From: Clostridiales bacterium UBA1390
GTDB taxonomy: Bacteria; Bacillota; Clostridia; Lachnospirales; Bianqueaceae
Direction: 5' to 3'
DNA length: 32,886 bases
Assembly (NCBI GenBank): GCA_002305315.1
Contig: DBQQ01000014.1
Coordinates: forward strand, 1-32,886
The notes below the pieces were generated by a model, which searched no databases, was not told the origin of the DNA, and worked only from the letters and a program-made list of their open reading frames with translations. This document shows, in pieces, positions 14,924 through 23,172 of this stretch; the stretch's first letter is position 1; each line of letters opens with the position of its first letter. Position numbers and translations under genes: made by a program.

Positions 14924-16260
14924 ATCGGAAGGACTTATGGGACGCATTGGATCAGATCGATGACGATCTGCTGGCGGAGGCTTCGCGGCCTCGCCGGAAG
15001 CGGCCTGCCTGGCGCAGATGGGGAGCGTTGGCAGCCTGCTTTGTCCTTGTCGTCACGGGAATATGGACCTGGGAACGCGGAAGGGGAGAGACGAACCAGG
15101 CCAGTGACAGCGCTCCATATGCCATCACGGCAGAAAATGTAGAGAGGGATATACCGGAGACTGCACCCGAGATCATGCCGGAGAAAACAGAAGAAGGTGA
15201 GAACGTGATGAATCAGTTTGCCTATCAGACAGGACAATACCTGTTGGAGGGGACGGAGAATGGGCTGTATAGCCCGATCAGCCTGTATTACGCCCTGGGG
15301 ATGGCGGCTGCGGGAGCCGCGGGCGATACACAGGCGCAATTGTTGGAACTGCTGGGGATGGACTCTGTGGATACGCTGCTGCAGCAATGTCAGGTTACGC
15401 CTCAGGAGCAGGAACAGCTTCAGATTGCGAATTCCATTTGGGTGGATGACACGTTGGGAGCACTGTCAGAAACGTATACACAGCAGGTAGAGAGCTCCTT
15501 CGGGGCGACCGTCTTTTCTGTGGATTTCCGCTTGCCGGAGACGGCAGAGCAGATGCGCAGATGGGTGGCAGAACAGACAGCCGGACTCGTAGAGTATACG
15601 CCATCAGATCCATCAGGGCCATTAAACCTGCTCAATACGGTGTATTTTAAGAGCCAGTGGCAGGCTCCTTTTTCGGAGGCGAATACGCAGGAAGACGTAT
15701 TCACGTTGTCAGACGGTCAGGAGATCCGTCACGAGTTCATGAATGGAGATCTGGAAGGGGTTCTGTACCAGGGGGATGGCTATAGGCGGGGAGAACTGCC
15801 CCTGGAGAATGGCAGTATGGTGTTCATCCTGCCGGAGGAGGGCGGTTCCTTGCAGAGCTTGTTAGCGGAAAAAGGGTGGCAGAGCCTTCTGTGTGAGGGC
15901 GAAGGCGAGACGGCCAGAATCCAGTGGCACATCCCAAAGTTTGGCTGGGAGGATTCCTGGCAGGGCACGGATCTGCTGCGGAAGCTGGGGGCGGATCTGG
16001 TGGTGACGTCAGGTGCGGACTTCTCGGGGATCACAGGAGAGGACAGCGGTCTCTATATATCGGATATCACGCAGAAGACCCATATCGAGGTGGATGAATA
16101 CGGTGTGGAGGCGGCGGCTTATACGGAGATTGCGATGAAGATGAGCGCTTATGTTCCGGCAGAGGAAAGTATGGATCTGAACCGTCCCTTCCTGTACGCC
16201 ATTTGCGATGAGGCAGGAAATATCCTGTTTATGGGGGTGTGCGCGAATCCGGAGGGATAG
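14920..16260 (+). CDS. Anti-sigma-like transmembrane protein fused to an extracellular serpin
   Basis: 446-aa protein; ATG overlaps the sigma stop (ATGA). Residues 1-33 are cytoplasmic and match the short N-terminus of clostridial membrane anti-sigma proteins (MNRKDLWDALDQIDDDLLAE, then a basic RPRRKRPAWRR patch). Residues 34-51 are one membrane helix (WGALAACFVLVVTGIWTW). A linker of about 45 residues, rich in Glu and Pro, leads to a complete serpin domain (about 97-446): YSPISLYYALGMAAAGAAG, NSIWVDD, LNLLNTVYFKSQWQAPF, and the C-terminal NRPFLYAI/FMGV motifs. The reactive-centre hinge GVEAAAYTE (from Gly395) keeps the small residues needed for strand insertion; by spacing from the hinge P1-P1' is about Ser409-Ala410. 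This combination suggests a serpin sensor domain controlling the sigma factor. The domain calls are firm, the mechanism is inference. Confidence 0.9.
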   Translation: MNRKDLWDALDQIDDDLLAEASRPRRKRPAWRRWGALAACFVLVVTGIWTWERGRGETNQASDSAPYAITAENVERDIPETAPEIMPEKTEEGENVMNQFAYQTGQYLLEGTENGLYSPISLYYALGMAAAGAAGDTQAQLLELLGMDSVDTLLQQCQVTPQEQEQLQIANSIWVDDTLGALSETYTQQVESSFGATVFSVDFRLPETAEQMRRWVAEQTAGLVEYTPSDPSGPLNLLNTVYFKSQWQAPFSEANTQEDVFTLSDGQEIRHEFMNGDLEGVLYQGDGYRRGELPLENGSMVFILPEEGGSLQSLLAEKGWQSLLCEGEGETARIQWHIPKFGWEDSWQGTDLLRKLGADLVVTSGADFSGITGEDSGLYISDITQKTHIEVDEYGVEAAAYTEIAMKMSAYVPAEESMDLNRPFLYAICDEAGNILFMGVCANPEG

Positions 16261-16274
16261 AAAGGAGGAAGAGC

Positions 16275-17477
16275 ATGTATAAGAAGATAGCGGTCATCGG
16301 CGTGGTACTCAGTCTCATGCTGTCCGGGTGCAGTATGACAGGGCTGGTGGTACGGGCCGAGTATCCGTCTAGCAAGGAGCGGCCGCAGACTGTGGATGAA
16401 TCGATGTTGCAGGCGGTGCAGGAGTTCAGCCTGGAAACATCCGCGGAGCTTTTAGGGAAGAATTCGGGAAACACGCTATATAGTCCGTTGAGTTTATACT
16501 ATGCGCTGGCGATGACGGCAGAGGGCGCAGCAGGTACGACCCGGGAGGAGATGAATACACTGCTGGGTGTGGATAACGAGGAAAACTTCGCGCAAAATTG
16601 CGGAGACCTGTATCGGTATCTCTACCGGAATCAGGACGACCATGTGCTGCAGATCGCGAACTCGCTTTGGATGCAGGAAGGCGTGGAGTTCCGCGAGGAG
16701 TACCAGCAACAGATGAAAGATAACTTCTACGCGTCTCTCTATGCGGTGGATTTTGGAGCGCAGCAGACGGCGGAGCAGATGGGGAAATGGGTGTCAGAGC
16801 AGACGGGCGGCCTCCTGGAATATGAGTACATTCCAGATCCGTCCCGTATCCTGACGCTGCTGAATACGGTATGGCTGAAGGATGCCTGGCAGACGCAGTT
16901 TGTGGAGGCGGGCACACAGGACGATACCTTTTATCATCAGGATGGAACCGAGACGCAGCTTCCCTTCATGCATCTGACGGATGAGGGGATGGTCTATCAG
17001 GGCGAGGGCTGGACCCGAGCCTCCTTGCCGCTCAGAACCTGCGGTAGCATCGTATTTGTCCTGCCAGATGAGGATGTTTCTCTCACGGAGCTCTATGCCG
17101 ATGCCAATGTACTGGCGGAGGCGCTCTACGGCGGAACGTCCACGAGCGCGGAGATCTCCTGGTCCGTCCCGAAGATTCGGATCGAATCCACGTTGGAACT
17201 GCGCGATTACCTGGAAGAAAAGATTCCCACGGCATTTTCAATGGAAGCGGACTTATCCGCCATGTTGAAGGAGACCAGTGGATATATCTCGGATGTGCGC
17301 CAGAAGGCCTATCTGGAATGGGATGAAGAGGGAGTTGCAGCGGCCGCGTATACCGAGGTATCGGTGAACGAATCCGCAGCGCGGATCGATGCTTCCATTC
17401 CGATGCAGCTGAATCGGCCGTTTCTCTTTGCTGTCATGACAGAGGACTTGACGGTTTTCATCGGATGTTATACCTAA
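16275..17477 (+). CDS. Serpin lipoprotein
   Basis: 400-aa protein; ATG 16275 was chosen because AAAGGAGG ends 6 nt upstream. The signal peptide MYKKIAVIGVVLSLMLSGC has lipobox LSGC (lipidated Cys19), so it is anchored on the outer face of the membrane. The whole of the rest is a serpin (about 50-400): YSPLSLYYALAMTAEGAAG, IANSLWMQEG, LTLLNTVWLKDAWQTQF, and NRPFLFAV near the end. The hinge GVAAAAYTE (from Gly353) is of inhibitory type; predicted P1-P1' is about Ser367-Ala368, the same residue pair as in the upstream fusion. It is a tandem duplicate of the serpin half of its neighbour, 14 bp downstream, in the same operon. A target serine protease with small-residue (elastase/subtilisin-like) preference is a reasonable guess. 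Confidence 0.92.
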   Translation: MYKKIAVIGVVLSLMLSGCSMTGLVVRAEYPSSKERPQTVDESMLQAVQEFSLETSAELLGKNSGNTLYSPLSLYYALAMTAEGAAGTTREEMNTLLGVDNEENFAQNCGDLYRYLYRNQDDHVLQIANSLWMQEGVEFREEYQQQMKDNFYASLYAVDFGAQQTAEQMGKWVSEQTGGLLEYEYIPDPSRILTLLNTVWLKDAWQTQFVEAGTQDDTFYHQDGTETQLPFMHLTDEGMVYQGEGWTRASLPLRTCGSIVFVLPDEDVSLTELYADANVLAEALYGGTSTSAEISWSVPKIRIESTLELRDYLEEKIPTAFSMEADLSAMLKETSGYISDVRQKAYLEWDEEGVAAAAYTEVSVNESAARIDASIPMQLNRPFLFAVMTEDLTVFIGCYT

Positions 17478-17488
17478 ACCGAAAACGA

Positions 17489-17526
17489 GCGGGTACACCC
17501 CTGGGAGGATGTACCCGCCTTATTTA
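17489..17526 (+). terminator. Bidirectional terminator between serpin operon and rtcB
   Basis: GCGGGTACA (17489-17497) pairs with TGTACCCGC (17510-17518), a perfect 9-bp stem, followed on the plus strand by CTTATTTAT and on the minus strand by TCGTTTTCGG. It sits between two convergent genes. Confidence 0.75.
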
Positions 17527-18644
17527 TGCGAACTGTGTCTTTCACTCGCTTTGAAATTGTATATGGGTCGGATGCGCGCATCAATGGTAACGGGATCATG
17601 AATCTGTCGTATGATTTCTTCCATGGGCTTATAGACCATGGGACATTCGTCAATCGTATCCTTGGCCACGGAGGTAGTGTAAATACCACTCATGGAGTCT
17701 TGGAATGCACTGAGGGTGTAAGTGCTGAACGCATCTTTACGGCTCAGCAGCCTGCCAGCGCCGTGCGGCGCGCTATAGTTCCATTCCGGGTTACCAAGTC
17801 CGGTGCAAAGAAGGGCTCCGTCCCGCATATTCATGGGAATCAGAAGACGTTCTCCCTTTTGCGCGGATACGGCTCCTTTACGCAGGATCCCCTGCTCTGT
17901 GTCGATATAATTGTGGATCGTATGGAAACTGTCGATCTCCGTCAAACCCATGCCCTCGAGAATGACTTCTTTGATAATCGTCCGATTCAGTTCCGCGAAA
18001 CGCCGCATGAAATCCATATCATGAAGATAATCCTGCAGGGCGTCTCCGCTCAGGTAAGCCAGTTCATAGGGGATTTCCTGCTGCTGTTTTCCACCGCAGG
18101 CGGCATAGGCCGCCTTCTGGTAATAGTCTGCGACGCGCAGGCCCAGATTGCGGCTTCCGGTATGAATGACCAGATACAGGTTCTCACCATCGCTGTCGAC
18201 CTCAATAAAGTGGTTGCCGCCGCCGAGCGTTCCCAGACTTTCCCGAGACCGACGGATGTCGATCTTCTTGATACAGCGCAGATCATAGATATTAAGACGC
18301 CCATGACTCCGATGAGTCCGCTTCCGAACATCGCGTCCATGGGGGATGTTCTGCCGAATGAAGTTATCCAGTTTCGGAAGATCGATACGCTTTTCCGCAA
18401 GCTTTACGGTCAACATGCCGCAGCCGATATCCACCCCTACTACATTGGGGACAATCTTGTCCGTGACAGTCATTGTGGTTCCGATCGTACAGCCCTTTCC
18501 AGCATGGACATCGGGCATGATCCGAATCCGACTCCCCGCAGAAAAGGGTTGATCACAGAAGGCCCTGATCTGTTCCGCCGCAGAGGTCTCCAGCGTATCG
18601 GTAAATATGATCGCCTCACCATAGGCTCCTTGTAATGTAATCAT
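17520..18644 (-). CDS. rtcB: RtcB-type RNA ligase
   Basis: 374-aa protein; ATG 18642-18644 has GGAGG 7 nt upstream. It joins RNA 2',3'-cyclic phosphate or 3'-phosphate ends to 5'-OH using GTP and Mn2+. All usual ligands are visible: DVHAGKGCTIG, VGVDIGCGM (Asp72, Cys75), LGGGNHF (His145), IHTGSRN (His161), HTIHNYID (His244) and SAPHGAGR with the guanylylated His294. It is shorter than E. coli RtcB, as in the compact bacterial RtcB group. No archease or RtcA gene is adjacent. It stands alone between the serpin operon (convergent) and the glycosidase unit upstream. Confidence 0.93.
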   Translation of the reverse strand: MITLQGAYGEAIIFTDTLETSAAEQIRAFCDQPFSAGSRIRIMPDVHAGKGCTIGTTMTVTDKIVPNVVGVDIGCGMLTVKLAEKRIDLPKLDNFIRQNIPHGRDVRKRTHRSHGRLNIYDLRCIKKIDIRRSRESLGTLGGGNHFIEVDSDGENLYLVIHTGSRNLGLRVADYYQKAAYAACGGKQQQEIPYELAYLSGDALQDYLHDMDFMRRFAELNRTIIKEVILEGMGLTEIDSFHTIHNYIDTEQGILRKGAVSAQKGERLLIPMNMRDGALLCTGLGNPEWNYSAPHGAGRLLSRKDAFSTYTLSAFQDSMSGIYTTSVAKDTIDECPMVYKPMEEIIRQIHDPVTIDARIRPIYNFKASERHSSHK

Positions 18645-18681
18645 GTGTTTCCCTCCTATTCTTTTCTTTCTGTTCAGGAAG

Positions 18682-18692
18682 ATTTTAGCACA
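18682..18692 (-). promoter_or_regulatory. rtcB: Probable extended -10 promoter of rtcB
   Basis: On the minus strand TGTGCTAAAAT gives an extended -10 (TGC-TAAAAT) about 40 bp before the rtcB start. The -35 region (ATTTCA, 16 bp upstream) is poor, so confidence is limited. Confidence 0.4.
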
Positions 18693-18728
18693 GATCATGT
18701 ACCTGAAATGGGACAATGGAGCGACTCA

Positions 18729-18782
18729 TCTCATTAGTCCAGAAGAGATGTAACAATTTCTGGGGTCGAGTAATGAGAAAAA
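18729..18782. repeat. Solo copy of the TAATGAGA inverted repeat with GATGTAACAATTTC core
   Basis: Arms TCTCATTAGTC (18729-18739) and GAGTAATGAGA (18769-18779) surround the core GATGTAACAATTTC (18747-18760), identical to the three cores of the array at 21-200. The element closely matches array positions 133-185. It lies between the stop of the GH63-like gene and the rtcB promoter, and the hairpin may end the GH63 transcript. Confidence 0.9.
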
Positions 18783-18798
18783 AGGTTCTGAATGCGAA

Positions 18799-21486
18799 TC
18801 AGGACCGGGCTATGATGCGGAGATGTCCTTCCTTCACGCGATGGGACAGTGTGATTTCCAGCATGCCTGCTTCTCGCTGAGTACAGGGGTAGGGGGCATC
18901 ATCCAAAAGGGCTTTATAGGAATGTTGATCGGAAAGACAGAGGAGGATGGCATAGGTATCCGCGTTGCCATCATATCGGAAACGAAGGTCGGCGGAAGTC
19001 GGAGTCGTTTCTTGATGATCCAGCCACAGATCAAACCCCGTCGTCACAGTACCGGGTTTATAGTAGGCATTGGCCCATACGCAGATGGGGGATGACAACC
19101 CGCCGAACTGATGGAACCAGCCGCCGCGTCCCGTTTCGATGCCAAAGCACTCATAGGTATTATAGGAGAAATCCGTCTCTGTCTTCCAGAGATCGAGAGC
19201 TCGCCGGGCTATCGCATAGGCGAAATCCGTCTCGCCCAGGTCCAGCATCGTCTTCCAGATAAACCACTGATGAGCCATCCAGACATTCCCATTCCAATAT
19301 CCGTCATCGAAATAGTAGGAGGCGCTCATGTCCACGGCGGAGATACCGCTCGGACTCCACATCTCCTGCGGATTTTTCAGGTGGGATAGGAGTCTGGCAG
19401 TTCGATCCGGGGGAACTACGCCTGCGATCAGGGGATATATGCCGTCCATACCCTTGTTCATATTCTCACCGGTCTCGTTACGAAGAAAACGGGGAGGCTG
19501 ATGATCCTCATCATAGACGGTATAGGAATAGTATCCGGCTTCCTCGTCCCAGGCCAGTGTGTTGAGCGCCTCGGAAGAACGTTCGATATCCAGGGTCAGT
19601 GAGCGCACATCGTCATCCAGTCCGAGGGCTATCGCCGCCATGCGCAGGATCTTCGCGGCACGGAGAATCTGCGCGGTGGAGATGCAGGGGCAGGTACAGT
19701 GCATCATCTGCCGCTCAATCATATACACCTGTGCGGGATAATCATCCATGCCCGAACAGGAATACCAGTAGTCATACGTCGAGAATAGACCGTTCTGAAA
19801 CTTCGCGGTGGTAGATCCCGCTGCGCCTGTCAGAAAGCGGTAGTACCGCATCATCCGGGGATAGAGAGAAAGCAGAGAGGTCTTATCGTTTTCGCGCTGA
19901 AGCATTTCAAAATACTGCGCGAACTGGGTAGGAACCAGACTGCCGTGAAGCAGAAACGCAAAATCTGGATTATCTTCTTCACTGAGATAGGTTTCCAGAA
20001 TATAGCGGGAGATGGCGGGGGAAAACTCCAGCATACCGATTCCGATGAGCCCGCTGTCCCAGGTATAGAAGCTATCCCAACGCTTGCCGGGGGTGAAATG
20101 AATGATCCACTTCCCGTGCCGGTAGACGGGATATACTACGTTGGTCAGCAAGGTGGCCTTCAGAATGCGCGTGGAAAGCGTATAGGGCTTTCCGGATTCG
20201 TTGTACCCCATGTCGTCAGAGGGGCGAGCATTGTGGTAGATTTCCTCGTAGGCCGCATCCGACCGAGGGGTTATGGGCGCAGTAGAGATGACCATATACT
20301 CGGTGTGGCGAGAATGAGGAGCCAGATAGATAGAACGAATCAGAACATTGTGGAAGAAGCCCTCGTCACTCTTCTTATCCTGAAAGCTGCCGGAGAAGGT
20401 GCGCTGCAGCGTGTCATAGGTGGGATCTCCGTTGGAGAGGCGGTTAGGCAGCGCATCTTCCAGGCATCCGGAATCGAGAACTCGTTCTCGCGTACGTTCA
20501 TGATGGGTGAGTATATAATAGGTCGAATGCGTTTCCGGATAGTGGAGACGGACGCTTCGTCCGCGCTCCCAACTTTGCGAGGACACTTGGGGCACGAAAC
20601 CATGGGGAACCAGGGAGGTTTCGATTTCGGCCTCCTGTCCCTTTTCGGTGATGGCCAGAAAATCCAGCTCCACACCGCCGCCGCCCAGACTCTGCAGTGT
20701 GAGACGCGATAGATCTTTCTGGACGACAAAGGAGACAAGACGCAGTTCCTGGCTCGCAGGCAGGAGAATTGCCTGCCCGGCGCAGGAGAATACAGCGTCA
20801 TGATCGGAAACGGTTCGGTATCGCAGTGTGACGACAGGGTCTTGAAAGGAATCCAAACAGACATCATAGGATACCCGATCCCCCTTTTCTTCGCCGAAAG
20901 GCTTGAGATGGAGGGAGGGGACATGATCGTTTTGGCAGCGGTCTCCCAGACCAAAACCATTCAGAAAGCGAAAGTCCGCAAATTCCCCCTTGTGCATGCC
21001 ATCTGGATTTTCCTGATCCCAGGGGCGAGGCGTCGCGTATTCGTAGCAAGAGTAGTCTCTCGCGTCGATCAGCAGTGTCCCGGACGGGACGGATACGTGG
21101 CAGTCATAGGCGTGGGGAAATTCCAGGGCCGAGTAGGCGTTTATGAGACAGTTCTGCCGCAGATCCGTATGGTTGATGAATTCACAGCGGACAAGATACG
21201 AATCAGAATCCATCCGGGAAAATGAAACATCGCAGTAGATCTGATCTTTCCACATCAATTCGCAGCGATAGGCATAGAACGAATAGTCTTCCCGGCAATG
21301 CCACAGATGATATCCGCTGGGGAAGGTGACATTGGGAGGCGGAAAAGCCGAATTCCAGAGGGTGGGATGGACGATGAAGTCAAACCGTGCGCCCATTTTT
21401 GATAAAGAATCTGCCACGTGGGAGATCCCCATATATTTTTTAGAATAGGGCCCCCAGAGGGGCATGATGTCTTTGGAGTGCCTCAT
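18799..21486 (-). CDS. GH63/MGH1-like (alpha/alpha)6 glycosidase
   Basis: 895-aa protein without signal peptide. The N-terminal half (about 1-410) is a beta-sandwich-rich domain that starts WGPYSKKYMGISHVAD. The second half is a clan GH-L-type helical barrel: GKRWDSFYTWDSGLIGIG (Trp470, Asp471, Asp477), SGMDDYPAQ (579-586, the MDDYPR-like motif of GH63), YYFDDGYWNGNVWMAHQWFI, and ECFGIETGRGG carrying a candidate catalytic acid. This layout fits the GH63 alpha-glucosidase / mannosylglycerate hydrolase-like (MGH1) group. Substrate cannot be assigned. It starts 14 bp after the patatin-like gene and is probably cotranscribed with it. The pairing of a lipase with a glycosidase suggests glycolipid turnover, but that is speculation. 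Confidence 0.82.
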   Translation of the reverse strand: MRHSKDIMPLWGPYSKKYMGISHVADSLSKMGARFDFIVHPTLWNSAFPPPNVTFPSGYHLWHCREDYSFYAYRCELMWKDQIYCDVSFSRMDSDSYLVRCEFINHTDLRQNCLINAYSALEFPHAYDCHVSVPSGTLLIDARDYSCYEYATPRPWDQENPDGMHKGEFADFRFLNGFGLGDRCQNDHVPSLHLKPFGEEKGDRVSYDVCLDSFQDPVVTLRYRTVSDHDAVFSCAGQAILLPASQELRLVSFVVQKDLSRLTLQSLGGGGVELDFLAITEKGQEAEIETSLVPHGFVPQVSSQSWERGRSVRLHYPETHSTYYILTHHERTRERVLDSGCLEDALPNRLSNGDPTYDTLQRTFSGSFQDKKSDEGFFHNVLIRSIYLAPHSRHTEYMVISTAPITPRSDAAYEEIYHNARPSDDMGYNESGKPYTLSTRILKATLLTNVVYPVYRHGKWIIHFTPGKRWDSFYTWDSGLIGIGMLEFSPAISRYILETYLSEEDNPDFAFLLHGSLVPTQFAQYFEMLQRENDKTSLLSLYPRMMRYYRFLTGAAGSTTAKFQNGLFSTYDYWYSCSGMDDYPAQVYMIERQMMHCTCPCISTAQILRAAKILRMAAIALGLDDDVRSLTLDIERSSEALNTLAWDEEAGYYSYTVYDEDHQPPRFLRNETGENMNKGMDGIYPLIAGVVPPDRTARLLSHLKNPQEMWSPSGISAVDMSASYYFDDGYWNGNVWMAHQWFIWKTMLDLGETDFAYAIARRALDLWKTETDFSYNTYECFGIETGRGGWFHQFGGLSSPICVWANAYYKPGTVTTGFDLWLDHQETTPTSADLRFRYDGNADTYAILLCLSDQHSYKALLDDAPYPCTQREAGMLEITLSHRVKEGHLRIIARS

Positions 21487-21500
21487 AATGTTTCCCTTGT

Positions 21501-22409
21501 TTATAAATTATATTTTTTCAGCAGCGCATCCAGCTGATCCATGTGGCGGGTTGTTTTCGTCTGCAGATCGTCATGCAGCAGCGTGACGCGGATCTGGTCA
21601 TAGTCCGCCTGCGCCTGGATCGCGGCCTTGCGGGCGAAGTCCGGATGGTTTAACTCGCCGGACAGGAAGGCGCGAAGGGTACGAAGCGTATCCCGGTATC
21701 CCAGCTCCATGCGAAAACGAGCGCCTTTGGCGGTGAAATCCAGCGTGCCATCCAGCAGGTGGCCGATATCCCGGCTGGGACGAATATGCAGAAACTCGGT
21801 ACCTGGATAGACGGCGGGAATCAGCAGGTCTGGATCGGAGGCCACGTCGACTACGACCATATGGCGCAGCCCCATATCGTAAAGGGGTTTCACCGGTAGA
21901 TTATCTAAGAGCCCGCCATCCTGGTTGGGCTTTCCATCCAGCATGACTGGCGGATAGGCCACTGGAAGCGCGGAAGAGGCCAGAAGAATCTGGAGGATCC
22001 GATCCGGAGACTGCGTGTTCAGCTCGAAATACCGGGCAATGGAACGTCCGTCTTCCTCCTGCTGCGTGGTATTCGCGAAGACGCGGCGGGGCGAAGAGCC
22101 GATCTTGGTAAGATCCAGATGCCCGCGGATGAGTTCGATCAGACCGTCCCGGGAGAAGATACCGCCGTTCGCAAAGGGCAGGTCGATATCCAGAAACTGC
22201 AGCGGCGGGATGCTTTTCCAGAGAGTTTCCGCCTGTGCATAATCGGTACAGCCGATCAGCGCGGCATTCAACGCACCGACAGACGCGCCGGATACCCCCG
22301 TGATCTGCGCGTCCCATCCCAGTTCCATGAGAGCCCGCCAGGCTCCGATCTGATAGGCGCCCTTGCCGCCGCCGCCGGACAGCACAAGGCCGAGAGAATG
22401 TGTTTGCAT
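21501..22409 (-). CDS. Patatin-like phospholipase family protein
   Basis: 302-aa protein starting MQTHSLGLVL with AGGAGG about 11 nt upstream. The patatin fold signatures are complete: oxyanion loop LSGGGGKGAYQIG (11-22), nucleophile elbow GVSGASVGALNAA (Ser43), and DGGLLDN with catalytic Asp164 in the D-G-(A/G) motif. It has no signal peptide or membrane helix, so it would act on acyl lipids from the cytoplasmic side. It resembles the single-domain bacterial RssA/YchK-type proteins. First gene of a two-gene unit with the GH63-like enzyme. Confidence 0.92.
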   Translation of the reverse strand: MQTHSLGLVLSGGGGKGAYQIGAWRALMELGWDAQITGVSGASVGALNAALIGCTDYAQAETLWKSIPPLQFLDIDLPFANGGIFSRDGLIELIRGHLDLTKIGSSPRRVFANTTQQEEDGRSIARYFELNTQSPDRILQILLASSALPVAYPPVMLDGKPNQDGGLLDNLPVKPLYDMGLRHMVVVDVASDPDLLIPAVYPGTEFLHIRPSRDIGHLLDGTLDFTAKGARFRMELGYRDTLRTLRAFLSGELNHPDFARKAAIQAQADYDQIRVTLLHDDLQTKTTRHMDQLDALLKKYNL

Positions 22410-22442
22410 ACAGTAAAGTACCTCCTACAGGTTTCTGATTTC

Positions 22443-22471
22443 ATCTTACTATAGATCGATTCGATTGGCAA
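22443..22471 (-). promoter_or_regulatory. Promoter of the patatin-GH63 unit
   Basis: On the minus strand TTGCCA (22466-22471), a 17-bp spacer and TAAGAT (22443-22448), 34 bp before the patatin start. It lies back to back with the ProX promoter; the two -35 boxes are 10 bp apart. Confidence 0.6.
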
Positions 22472-22481
22472 CAATTTTTTC

Positions 22482-22510
22482 TTGCGTCCGGCAGCGTTTT
22501 AGAGTATGAT
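22482..22510 (+). promoter_or_regulatory. Promoter of the ProX/YbaK-like gene
   Basis: TTGCGT (22482-22487), a 17-bp spacer and TATGAT (22505-22510), 22 bp before the chosen start at 22533. This position also argues against an ATG at 22506, which falls inside the -10 box. Confidence 0.7.
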
Positions 22511-22532
22511 AGACCGGAAGGAGGAGAGGAGC

Positions 22533-23036
22533 ATGGAGACGAGGCAGGAAAGAGAACTGGCAGTGTATCAGATGTTGGATCGACTGGGGATCGGATGGCA
22601 GCGGTGGGACCATCCGGCGGTGGCAACGATCGAGGACTGCTATGAGATCGGCAGGCGGATGGGGGTTCCCATGTGTAAGAATCTGTTTTTGTGCAACCGG
22701 ACGCATACGGAATTTTATCTGCTCATGATGCCGGGAGAAAAGCAGTTTAAGACTAAAGAAGTATCGAAGCAGATTCCCACATCCCGCCTTTCCTTCGCGG
22801 AGGCCGAGTATATGGAACAGTACCTGCATATCAGCCCGGGCGCGGTCAGCGTGATGGGACTGATGAATGATACCGGCCACCATGTGAAGCTTCTGATCGA
22901 CGAACCGCTGCTTGCGGATGAATACCTGGGATGTCACCCCTGTGTGAATACCAGCAGCATCAAGGTGAAGATGCAGGATGTGATTCGTATCTTTCTGCCA
23001 GCGACAGGTCATGATTATCAGGTGGTGCATCTATAA
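22533..23036 (+). CDS. Prolyl-tRNA deacylase-like protein (ProX / YbaK-EbsC domain)
   Basis: 167-aa protein; ATG 22533 has GGAGAGGAG just upstream. The single domain matches free-standing INS/ProX editing proteins that hydrolyse Ala-tRNA(Pro) or similar mischarged tRNAs: LGIGWQRWDHPAVATIEDC at the start, the conserved Lys in PMCKNLFLCN (Lys49), LSFAEAEYMEQYLHISPGAV, and NTSSIKVKMQDVIRIFLP near the end. Length is usual for PrdX/ProX in Firmicutes. It stands alone with its own promoter. Physiological tRNA target is assigned by family, not by this sequence. Confidence 0.92.
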   Translation: METRQERELAVYQMLDRLGIGWQRWDHPAVATIEDCYEIGRRMGVPMCKNLFLCNRTHTEFYLLMMPGEKQFKTKEVSKQIPTSRLSFAEAEYMEQYLHISPGAVSVMGLMNDTGHHVKLLIDEPLLADEYLGCHPCVNTSSIKVKMQDVIRIFLPATGHDYQVVHL

Positions 23037-23052
23037 ACTATGCAATTTGACA

Positions 23053-23084
23053 GGAAGAAGTGCAAATCTTCCAGAATCTTTTTG
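23053..23084 (+). terminator. Weak hairpin after the ProX-like gene
   Basis: GGAAGA (23053-23058) and TCTTCC (23067-23072) form a 6-bp stem with an 8-nt loop, followed after 5 nt by CTTTTTG. It may be a weak terminator before the nfnA promoter. Confidence 0.4.
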
Positions 23085-23094
23085 CAATGCAGTC

Positions 23095-23123
23095 TTGATA
23101 TTTTTTAGACGATGATGTACAAT
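23095..23123 (+). promoter_or_regulatory. nfnA: Sigma-A promoter of nfnAB, with TGTACA repeats
   Basis: TTGATA (23095-23100), a 17-bp spacer and TACAAT (23118-23123), 49 bp before the nfnA start. The palindrome TGTACA occurs at 23116-23121 (overlapping the -10) and again at 23132-23137, 16 bp apart, which could be an operator; no regulator is assigned. Confidence 0.75.
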
Positions 23124-23172
23124 AAATCCGGTGTACATAAAGAACCAGCACAGAACATAGGAGTGAATGCAT

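Noticed and set aside
23037..23172. Riboswitch upstream of nfnA
   Set aside because: The leader after the promoter is only about 40 nt and shows no known riboswitch core.
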